The position numbers and the translations under genes are program-made. 64,000 bases of DNA, taken from contig OX621173.1 in the NCBI GenBank assembly GCA_951640195.1, forward strand, positions 971,780 to 1,035,779, read 5' to 3'. Positions 1 through 10,027 of this stretch are shown here, one piece after another. Position 1 is the stretch's first letter; each line of letters opens with the position of its first letter. The notes under the pieces were generated by a model, which searched no databases, was not told the origin of the DNA, and saw nothing but the letters and a program-made list of their open reading frames with translations. The DNA is from Porpolomopsis calyptriformis (taxonomy: Eukaryota > Basidiomycota > Agaricomycetes > Agaricales > Hygrophoraceae).

Positions 1-3000
1 TCGGAAATTTCAACCGGTCATTCAGAGCCGAGGTTACTCGTGTTATGAAATCAACACCCGGTATCGCCTATGCAAACCCTTTATATCAGCTTGAAGAGCT
101 TATCGTAAAGCCTATTCGTACGCTTGGGAGCTCATTTTCTCCGTGTGTTGTTGTAGTGGATGCACTGGACGAGTGCAAGGAGACCGGAACGACCTCCGCC
201 ATCTTATCGTCACTCTCTCTCCATGTCGACGAACGCTTCCCATTGAGGTTTTTGATCACCAGTCGGCTGGAGAGTCATATTACTACGATCTTTCAATCAA
301 GCAATTTGACGCCCATAACTCGGCCCTGCAATTTGCATGAAGCTGAACTAGTGGTCGTGCAGAGCGATATCAAACATTATCTTTCCTCAAAACTTGCCTC
401 GACGAGAAAGCTATACCGTATCCAAGACGAATGGCCTTCTGAAGCAGATATCCATTCCCTTACGCTGCTGTCTTCTGCACTTTTCATATATGCATCCACC
501 TCGGTCAGGTTCATTGAAGATCGAACCTATTCCAACCCCAGAGATCAGCTCGCGCGCCTTTTGTGTCATGCGACCCCTGCGACAGAACCTTCGTCACCCG
601 ATTATCGCCTTGATCAATTATACACTCAAGTGTTGGATGATGCCTTTCCTACCATATCCCCTGGTCTTTCTGGTTGGCTGAAAAGGATTCTAGGGACTAT
701 TGTTCTTCTTCAAGATCCGCTCTCTTCATGTGCCATCCAACGATTACTAGGTGTTCAATCAGGAATGGTTAAAAAGACACTGCGTCATCTTCACTCGGTT
801 ATCATGATGCCAGATGATGATAACAAAATGATTCGAACGCTTCATCCATCCTTCTTCGACTTCATAACAAGCCCAGCTCGATGTCGGAATTCGAAATTCG
901 TTGTTAACCCTGGAAGCCAGCATACTTTACTTGCGCGTGCCTGTCTAGATGTTATGAAAGGGCTGAAGCGGGATCTGTGCGGAATAAGAAACTCCTCGAT
1001 ACTCAATAACGAAGTGGACGACCTTTCTGCACGGGTCATGACATGCATTCCACTTGAACTGCAGTATGCATGTCGTCACTGGGCTTGGCACTTGTCAAAT
1101 GCGATGTTGTCTGACACTCTCCTTGACCTGTTGAAGGAATTTTGTTTGAAATATCTGCTGTATTGGGTTGAAGCACTAAGTCTAATGGGAGATCTTCGAA
1201 ATGGCCTGCTCGCATTGGATGCCGCTCGACAAGCCATTGGTGTTCGTTAATTTCCCTTTCAGCAATGCGCAAATCTGATCGAGTTTGACAGAAAGCAGGC
1301 AGAGACGTGACTGGCACGATGGATTTACTTCGTGATTGCGAGCGCCTTACCCTTGAATTTTTCCCGATCATCAGTACTTGTTCTCTTCAAGTCTACCACT
1401 CTGCATTACTGTTCACTCCCGAAGAAGCCTTAATTAAGAAGTCGTATAGGAGAGAGTTGGATATTCCAATAACAGTGTCCAATGGATTGGATACTAGCTG
1501 GAGTTTATGCATCCGGACGATAGAAGGACATTTAGGTTTCGTAACATCGGTCACATTTTCCTCCGATGGCACGCGTATCGTTTCTGGATCCGATGACAAT
1601 ACTCTTCGGCTGTGGGACGCCGTCAGCTGTGCACATCTGAACACTTTCAAGGGACATTCCAGCGTCATAAAATCGGTCTCATTTTCTCCTGATGGCACGC
1701 GTATCGTTTCTGGATCCAACGACCGAACTGTTCGGCTGTGGGACGCACTCAGTGGTGCACATCTGAACACTTCCGTAGGACACTCTAATTCAGTAACATC
1801 GATCGCATTTTCCCCTGATGGCACCCGTATTGCTTCTGGATCCGATGATGAAACTGTTCGGCTGTGGGACGCAGTCAGCGGTGCTCATCTGACTACTTTC
1901 AGGGGACATTCCAGTTTCGTAAATTCGGTAGCATTTTCTCCGGATGGCACGCGTATCGTTTCTGGATCCAACGACAAAACTGCTCGACTGTGGGACACAG
2001 TCAGTGGTGTTCATCTGAACACTTTCGCGGGACATTCCAGTCATGTAGATTCCGTCACATTCTCCCCCGATGGCACGCGTATCGTTTCTGGATCCTTCGA
2101 TCAAACTGTTCGGTTGTGGGACACAGGAAGCAGCGTAGGTCTGAATACTTTCAAGGGACATTCTAGCTTTGTAACATCGGTCGCATTTTCCCCCGATGGC
2201 ACGTGTATCGTTTCTGCATCCAACGACAAAACTGCTCGACTGTGGGATGCAGTCATCGGTGTGCATCTTGCCACTTTCAAGGGACATTCCAGTTGTGTAA
2301 ATTCGGTCGCATTTTCCCCCGATGGCATGCGTATCGTTTCTGGATCTAACGACCAAACCGTTCGGCTGTGGGACGCAGTCGGTGGTGCACGTCCGAACAC
2401 TTCCACAGGACATTCCAATTTGGTAACGTCGACCGCATTTTCCCCTGATGGCACGCGTATCGCCTCTGGATCCTACGACAAAACCATCCAGCTGTGGGAC
2501 GCAGTCAGCGGTGCACATCTGACCACCTTCAAGGGACATTCCAGTTTGGTAAATTCGCTCGCATTTTCCCCCGATGGCACGCGTATCATTTCTGGATCCT
2601 TCGACCAAACTGTTCGGTTGTGGGACGCAATCAGCAACGCACATCTGAACACTTTCAAGGGACACTCTAGTTCGGTAAATTCGGTTGCATTTTCTCCAGA
2701 TGGCACACGTATCATTTCTGGATCCGATGACCACACTGTTCGACTCTGGGACGCAGTCATCGGTGTGCACCTTGCCACTTTCAAGGGACATTCCAGTTGT
2801 GTAAGATCGGTTGCATTTTCCCCCGACAACACGGTTATCATTTCTGGATCCAATGATGCAACTATTCGGCTGTGGGACACAGTCAGCTGTGCACATCTGA
2901 ACACTTTCACAGGACATTCCAGTCCAGTAGAATCGGTTGCATTTTCCCCTGATGGTATGTCTATCGTTTCTGGATCCTCCGATAATACTCTTCAGCTGTG

Positions 3001-3304
3001 GGACGCGGTCCATGGTGCAAATCTGAAGACCTTCAAAGGACCTTTCATCAATGTTAAATCGATTGCCCAATCTTGTAATTTATCCTGGAACTCGTTATCC
3101 ACCAACAACCTAAACCCTACCAGTTCAATATTTGGTTATATCGCGGCAGACGGCTGGGTGCACTCCCTCACTCGGAATCGACGTATCTGTTGGGTTCCGG
3201 TCTCGTGCAGACCGGTGAGCTTGGCTGCAAACGGAGCTCGCGCAGTTTTTGGCACAGGGGATGGTCGTGTCGTTATCCTTGATTTTACAGGCATAGACGC
3301 CTAA
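1..3304 (+). CDS. NLR-A: NACHT-WD40 receptor, 5' end cut by window edge
   Basis: The frame is open from base 3, so the P-loop part lies upstream of the window. Seen: a NACHT Walker B strand (VVVVDALDECKE, near base 160) and a sensor strand FLITSR, then a helical linker, then 12 WD40 repeats of 42 residues and a degenerate C-terminal cap ending in ILDFTGIDA. Proteins of this kind are STAND-class NLRs; in fungi several control non-self recognition and cell death. The first segment stops at 1250 and the WD40 part reopens in another frame. A 59-nt intron (1240-1298, GTGTTC...GCAG) joins the two frames exactly, but a frameshifted linker is also possible. NLR-B1 lies tail to tail downstream. The family is certain; whether this copy is functional is not. 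Confidence 0.8.
1523..3034 (+). repeat. 12 tandem 126-bp WD40-coding repeats of NLR-A
   Basis: Each unit encodes a 42-residue WD40 blade with the pattern GHSS..V.SVAFSPDGTRIVSGS.D.T.RLWDAVSG. Neighbouring units are very alike at DNA level and differ mainly at a few codons after GHS and around the GS.D loop. Such arrays in NLR genes change copy number and sequence by unequal exchange. Confidence 0.9.
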
Positions 3305-4205
3305 TTGCGTAACCGTTAGCTTTTCCTAGCCTGTCGTCATATGGTCTCACCGTTAAGGAGGTTCCCTTATCTCTCGAGTTTGCCGTTTGTCTTTTTAAAA
3401 CTCTTTTTTATAGCATACTCTACCGCTGTTTTTTCCAGGTTTCTTACGGTTTTCTCGGGCATCTTTTTTTTTGCGTTGAATGCCTTTAGCCACATAATCT
3501 CCGAGTTGACAAGAAAGTCACTGCCAATGCTATTCAGTGAGTCTCATGTATCGTTGCTTAGGACTCAATCACTTTATCACTCGAAACTATCCCAAGCAGA
3601 TCTGGTTGCCATCGATCTTCCGTGACTGGCTGATTAGTTGCGCTGAGGAAATCCTTGCATACCCATTTATGGAACTGTACCAAAGCCATTGTACAGAGTC
3701 ATCGCAATAATTTTCAGAGGGTGTGAGGATGCTCTAGGAGGGATGACGGAGTGAGTTGCCATCGTTGTCGATCTCGTGTTGACGGGTGCGCGCGTGAATA
3801 TCTACTGAAAACCGCATCCACCGCATCAACATATTAACTGCCGCTGCGACGCAGGTGAGAGCAACTTAAGGTGGTAACCATTCTCCTGCTAAATATTCGA
3901 ACCGAATGGGCTATTCTTCAATAGTTTCTTACGCATCTAGTCGTGCTGGTTTAAAACACAGTCATGTCGAACACAAGGAAGTATACCCCATGCTTGGAAA
4001 ACAAAAGGATGGGGCTTGCTTGCCCTTACTGGGAGCGACTGCACGGAGGTAGGTGCGTGAGGAGAATGAGAAGCAGAAGAGATTGAAATTTGAACAATGC
4101 AGATTAGACTTTCCTAGCACTCGCTCAGGTGATTGTCGTGGCTTAGAATAAATATGTGATGTGGTCGCACCGCCGAAAAAAATAGCTACATTGAAATGAA
4201 GGTAT
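3305..4205. other. Shared 3' intergenic region of NLR-A and NLR-B1
   Basis: No gene is supported here. Parts recur in diverged form after the NLR-A relics at about 9300-9450 and 24450-24560, and before the NLR-B relic at about 24800-25330. That marks the region as part of an old duplicated block. A hydrophobic 94-codon frame at 3341-3625 is not kept open in the other copies. Confidence 0.7.
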
Positions 4206-7200
4206 CTACGTGTTGAAAAACCGACAGGAGAAAATCGCAATAAAAAGAACCAATACAATCAAAATACGCTGCCAGCTTTCCGTGCCGAGGAACATCCAAT
4301 GGACACCCAGATTATGTATAGGTATCGACAAATCTTCGACAGGCCGGCGATGACGACACTGCGTCCAAGATGTGCCATGTACAAATCGGCTCAAGTCCAC
4401 TTGAGTTCGACGACCGCCTAAGGAAAATAAGGTCTGAGTATCGCATAAGCCCTGTCGAGCGTGTGTTGGCACCCAAAAGAGAAGTGGACGAATTCCATCA
4501 CTAGACCTCTGGTTGACGGGCGCCGAACAGGCCCAGCCATTTGCTTCATATCGACGACAAGAGCCAAAAATGTTAGGACCCCCAATGGAATGCAATGTGG
4601 AAAGATGAGCCATCACACTTGGATCAGTAGTAGTTGCATGGTCGCCACCTGAGTCAATGTTCCATACACAGAGCGTTTTATCGGCCGACCCTGTGACGAC
4701 ACGCTTTCCGTCGGGCGATATCGCAATGGACAGCACATCACCCGTGTGTCCCTCGAAAGGACCGAGCAGAGTTTTGCCAGCTTCGAGATCCCATACGCGG
4801 ACCGTAGCGTCTCGTGAGCCAGAAATGACTCGCTTCCCATCTGGCGAATAGGCAACTGACCAAACCCAGTCGCTGTGGCCTTTGAATGGACCCGCTACTA
4901 TCGATCCCATTTCAACATCCCAAACGCAGACAGTCTTGTCAGCCAGACCCGAGGCTACTCGCTTCCCATCTGGAGAAAACGCCACTGAGAGGACAAAGTC
5001 TGTGTCTGTGGTGAGGGGACCTGCCACCACCTTTCCGTTCTCGACATCCCACACGCGGATTGTCTTGTCAATCGACCCCGAGGCAACCCACTTTCCATTT
5101 GGCGAAAATGCAACCGAGACGATCAGGTCTGTGTGGCCTGTGAATGGGCCTGCCACGGTCAGGCCTGTATCAACATCCCAGACCCGAACGGTTTGATCTT
5201 CTGAACCAGATACGACCCGACTCCCGTCCGGAGAATACGCAACCGACTGGATCCAATCGTCGTGGCCTTCAAACGGACCAGCTACTTTCCTTCCTGTTTC
5301 AACATCCCAAACATAAATTGTCTTTTCAGCCGTCCCTGAAACAACTCGTTTCCCATCTGGCGAGTACGCAATGCACCACACAGTATTTGCGTGGCCCTCA
5401 AATGAACTTCTCACCATCCGTCCAGTCTCTACATCCCATAGGCGAAGAGTCCCATCTTCTGAGGCTGAGACGACATGCTTCCCATCCGGCGAGTAAGCAA
5501 CGGACCGGACTGCGCTTGTGTGACCTTCAAGGAGAACTGGAATTCTCTGGCAGCTGTCAACATCCCACACTCGGATCGTCCGGTCATCAGAACCAGAGGC
5601 AACCTGTTTCCCATCTGGACGAAATGCAACAGACATGATCCAGTCGGCGTGGCCTTCAAATGGACCCGCTATGATATGGCCAGTCACAATATCCCAAATG
5701 CGGACCGTGTAGTCGTTTGAACCAGAGACAACCGATTTCCCATCCGGTGAATACATAACCGAGCGTACGAGGTGCTTGTGTCCTTCGAATGGACTTGCCG
5801 CCACCTCGCCCGTCTCAACATCCCACACACGTAACGTTTGGTCGTTTGAACCCGAGACAACCTGCTTTCCATCGGGGGAACATGCAACTGCCCGGACCAT
5901 GCTAGAATGACCCGTGAAGGGACCTGCTGAAATTTCCCCTGACCCCGCGTCCCACACGCATACTGTCATGTCAGCGGATCCTGAAATGACTCGGGTTCCA
6001 TCTGGTGAATACACAACTGACTTGACACCACCTCTGTGGCCTACAAAGGGACCAGCAACGGTCTGACCAGTCTCAACATCCCAAACCCTGATCGTCTGGT
6101 CATTTGAGCCTGAGACGATCCGCTTCCCATCTGGTGAAAATGCAACAGACATGACGCACTGGGTGTGGCCTACCAGATCTCTTATCATCTGGCCACTCTC
6201 GATATCCCACATGCGCAGAGTATGGTCGACCGAACCTGATACGACCCGCGTTCCATCTGGCGAATATGCAACTGACCAGACGTCTTCTTGATGGCCCTTG
6301 AAAGGACCCCTCACGGTCTGTCCCGTTTCAAGATCCCATATGCGGACTGTCTTGTCCCTTGAACCTGAAACGAGCCACTTCCCATCTGGCGAATATGCAA
6401 CAGACGTCACCCAGTCGCTATGGCCGGTCAATACATTCGTGAGTGCGGGCCAGCGATCATCTCTGCCGGTAACGATAGACAGGGTTCCGGGAAATTGAGA
6501 CAGAAAACACTTTGAGACGAGGGACTTCCGTGGAGAGAACGGCAACGCCGATAGGTAAATATGTGGGACACTTTCAGAGATTGGCAAATGAAAATTCGCG
6601 ACAAATCGACTGGCGTCTCTGGCAAAACTGGAGAGGTCTGTGTTGAATGCCTGTAGCTCCAGCGATGAGGTAATCGTTGTGGAACGAGATGCGACAACAC
6701 TCACTTCAATCCATTTAGCTGCAGTAGATAGTGCGGTGTATGATGCCGGTATCTCTTTGATCAAGCTCATAACTTCCAACCAGAAGAGAAGACGGACATA
6801 GAGAAAATCTTCAACCTCTTTCAGCAGTACAAGGCAATTCGTTCTGTCGACTCTCATTTCACACAAGTGGGCGGCCCAGAAACGACATGAATATGCCAAA
6901 TATGTCGATATGCTAGTAGCCATTCGGGATGCCAAGTTTTCCACATCGTCATTTCGAAGGTGAGACGACTCCAATTCGCAAATATTGAACCTCAGTTCGG
7001 TTTTCATTATCCGCAAGGAAGCAAGCGTCATATTTCGATGCTGCTCAGACAAGTCGATGAGAAAGCACCGGTTGGGACATCGATTCGGATCTTGTAAGAA
7101 TTCGGCAAACGAGAGGTGTCTGAGGCGAAGCGAGGTGTCGAGTTCGATCACCGAGGACAGGTTATAGAGGATGACACTCAAACGCCAATCATCGTCGTCC

Positions 7201-8419
7201 TCTTGTCGTCCAAGCAAATACTTGAGGTCATCGCGATGAAAAGGCGCCTTAGCGACGATAATAGCGCCCACCACCATTCTGAAAAGGTCAACCGTAGCAT
7301 CGTCCGAGTTTCTGAAGGCGAAATGTAGAACATTCTTATAAAGAATATCGATGTTCTCGCCCTGTTGTCCTAAATTTCCAGCTAGAATGAGCTTAAGTTT
7401 GGCATTCGGGTCCCCGTGTTTCTCCTCCATGAATGCCATCGCCGTCTTTGCCCAGATAAAAAGTCCTGCTGCGCGAGTTGTTAGTTGCTCGATGGCAGGC
7501 TCGCCTGGCCAAGTTGGCGGAAAACCAAGAGTCGGCCGAATATGGTCCAAACTCTGTTCGAAGAAAATTCGAATATCATGCTGTGTCTCGTGACTGACCA
7601 AATCTCCGGTTTCAAGAGTGACCTTAAGGCAGAATCGTGGGTCATGGAATATCTCTGGCACGCGCTCGTCTCGACTGGTGACTATGAGTTTGAAGATACG
7701 AGGAAGACGGGTCCAACGGGTGAGCGTGTCAAGAAGGGTACGGCGGTAGCCAGAATGGGAATCATCCGAGCCACATTCATCCAATGCATCAAGGACAAGA
7801 ACAGGAGGATTTGAAGACAACTCCTCGTGGTGCTTCTGCAGCACATCTTCGATCATACACTCGAAGTGTATTAAAATATCTGTATCCCGGAAGCATGGTT
7901 GTGTCAGGAACTCCATCACGCTGGCTTTTATGGAGGGGTGGAATTGTGTAAGGTCGAATGCAACGGTGCGCCAGAGAGTGGCCGGATCACCCGAGTTGAC
8001 ATCACCACGTTTGAAGAAGAAGGACGACCCGAGACGGTGCTGTTTGGTCAAAATTGAATGCAAGGAAGACGCAATGGCCGATTTTCCGGCACCTGGACTG
8101 CCAGTAATCCACATGATATTGGGCGTCTGATTTGTATCAGGTCCTGAATGTGGTCGTAGCATGATGGTTCGTTAGAATACCAAGGATTGCTGTAATATAT
8201 GCTGCACGAACCGTTGATCCAGGAATCAACCCCCTCAAACAATCTCTCGCGAGTTCCCTCCATGCACCGGGGAACGTCACGCCCAGTGCCCACAACAGGT
8301 TTCAAAGCTTCAAGTACCCTTTCTTGATTCGAGGCGGCATTTGCGATAATATTGTGCTGGCCACCACCGAAGACAGTTGAGCTGTGAATGTAGACATCAG
8401 CATTCTCGATTAATGTCAT
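4206..8419 (-). CDS. NLR-B1: NACHT domain with 14 WD40 repeats
   Basis: Two exons: 8419..8212 and 8143..4206, with a 68-nt intron (GTTCGT, CTAAC branch, TTCAG). The predicted protein has 1381 residues. Seen: Walker A GSPGAGKS at residues 84-91, Walker B VLVLDALDECG near 183-193, sensor IVTSRDE near 226, a helical linker, 14 WD40 repeats of 43 residues (about 642-1243), then a conserved end with LLFWVP and DLSRFVHGT and a hydrophobic last stretch. The start at 8419 is chosen because the ATG and what follows are shared with NLR-B2, whereas upstream sequence differs. Only about 70 residues precede the NACHT domain, so no effector domain is fused. A role in STAND-type recognition and signalling is inferred from the family; ligand and output are unknown. 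The promoter lies between it and a broken ATG11 fragment. Confidence 0.9.
4625..6428 (-). repeat. 14 WD40-coding repeats (129 bp) of NLR-B1
   Basis: Units encode blades of the type EGHTD.V.SVAYSPDGK.VVSGS.D.T.RVWDVETG..AGPF. Order and number match NLR-B2 one to one. Repeat 12 has lost the GH signature (TTDTD). Repeat 2 is one residue shorter than in NLR-B2. Confidence 0.9.
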
Positions 8420-8559
8420 AGCAAGAACGTGCAAAGCGGTGTGTGGCCAGCGTCCAGGCACGAAAAAGGCGCTATGCTTTTGGACTCTGACGCACTCTGA
8501 CGAGAGTGCGGGAGCACGAATTTTTACGTGAGTTATTTAGTCTCTTCCAACCTCGTAAC

Positions 8560-8830
8560 ATGATAACGATATGCCAAGCCGAGGACGGTGAACTATGTAT
8601 TTCAGGTTTGCCGAACCCACTTCCTCAACTCAACCCAGACTAGTAGGTGAATAGGACGGTACGAGATATAGAAAGGTAATTCCCAGTCTACTCATTCAAG
8701 GGCGAACTAATGAATGTATTGCATCAAGAAACAGGAAGCTATTCTAGCCTACCTTTCTGATGGACGACAGCTAGGAACTGACAACATTCGCGAGCTCAGA
8801 ATCAAGTCCGTCCGTCTCCTTATGTGAGTA
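8560..8830 (+). pseudogene. Broken 5' fragment of ATG11
   Basis: The sequence matches the first exons and introns of intact ATG11 (32182-32500): start codon and first codons, the microexon, the CTAAT branch region and part of exon 3 up to the start of intron 3. A 4-nt insertion near the end of exon 1 and two deletions in exon 3 destroy the frame, and homology stops inside intron 3. It is a passenger of the NLR-B duplication and sits upstream of NLR-B1 in the same divergent arrangement as at NLR-B2. Confidence 0.85.
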
Positions 8831-8859
8831 TCAACATATGCATGGTCATTCTGATTTTC

Positions 8860-9330
8860 CCCCAACGGTGTGAATGCATCGTTTCCGGATCCTCCAACTA
8901 TGCTCTTCAGCTATGGGGACGCCGTCAGCAGGTACGCATCTGAAACACTTTTGAGCGACATTCCCATTGGGTAAATTTTGGGTTGCATTTCATCCTCTGA
9001 TAGCACGCGTGTCGTTTCTGCATCCCTCGACAACACGCTTCCGCTGTCCATGGTGCCACACCTAAAGACCCTCGAAAGAGACCGTCTTGTAGTTTATCCA
9101 GGGACTCGTCACCTAACAAACCCAACCTGAACTCCTACTGGTCCTAGAGGGCAGCAGATGGCTGGGTACCGTTCCCCCACTCTAAATCGACATATTTGTT
9201 GGGTTACTTTTTCAGATTGGCTCCAAACGGAGCTCGCGCCGTTTCTGGTGCAAACGATGGGTATGTCATTATCCTTGATTTTACATACATAGTCTTTTCA
9301 TAACCTCGAGCTTTTCTATCATCTGATGTC
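8860..9330 (+). pseudogene. Relic of an NLR-A 3' end
   Basis: Degenerate WD40 blade coding (the TCGTTTCTGGATCC-type motif, CATCTGAA, ATTTTCC) is followed by the recognisable C-terminal cap of NLR-A (ICWV then GARAV-like and VIILDFT-like codons), with many frameshifts and stops. The following bases also resemble the 3' flank of NLR-A. It has no coding capacity. Confidence 0.8.
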
Positions 9331-10027
9331 CTCACCGTTATAGAGATTTATTGTCTCCATTTACCATTAAAAATTCTTATTGTTCATAACAAACCGGTTT
9401 TTCCAAGTAACCGTCATGTTTGCATTGAATGCCCTTTGCCACAAAAATCCCCGAGTTGACACTATCAACAAGTCTCACTCAGCTGGCGAGGCGTCTTTTT
9501 TACAAGTGCGGATCTACACCGAATACAAGCCACCTTACCCGCAACAGGGCCCGCGGATATTGTAATAGCCACAGGGGGAGAGGTTGCCACGCACACCCTG
9601 AGCGTTGGTCTGCTGCCGGGGGATTTGCAGCGGCGGTATTGGTCATGGGTGTGTGGGTGTGGGTGTGGGGGAAAATCCAGGTTTGGCACGTGGACCAGGG
9701 CGGATGATCGATCGATCGAGGGACATGTGCGTTCCGTCCCTTGCTCCGTTTCCCCAACAAGTCAATAAAAACTCAAGTGAGATCATCGATCCTGGGACCG
9801 ATTCCAGCATCAGAAAGATCAATTCGATCACCGCTTACCACCACCAACCCCACACGCACCCTTCTTCACTCCCTTTCCCAAGCACCGGCTCGGATTCACT
9901 TTTCAATTCTAAACGGCAATATACACATGTATAGCTATAATGTATATCAATAGAAGAACAAAGGGGAATCCGAAATTGTATTATCACCACGCACATGCAA
10001 GGTACCCATCACATTCTCACCAGCCAT
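9331..10027. other. Intergenic, no gene seen
   Basis: It begins with decayed NLR-A 3' flank (to about 9460). Around 9645-9670 there is a short GTGTGGGTGTGGG-type stretch. Small frames on both strands show no codon or homology signal. Confidence 0.6.

Noticed and set aside
1523..3034. Regular repeat period reminiscent of a CRISPR array
   Set aside because: The units are contiguous coding WD40 blades without unique spacers, in a eukaryotic gene.
1790..3070. Long minus-strand frame (about 426 codons) opposite the NLR-A WD40 repeats
   Set aside because: It mirrors the repetitive sense codons (periodic every 42 residues) and has no family signal of its own.
3341..3625. Hydrophobic 94-codon frame after NLR-A
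   Set aside because: The homologous flanks at 9.3 and 24.5 kb do not keep it open, and its composition is T-rich 3' UTR.
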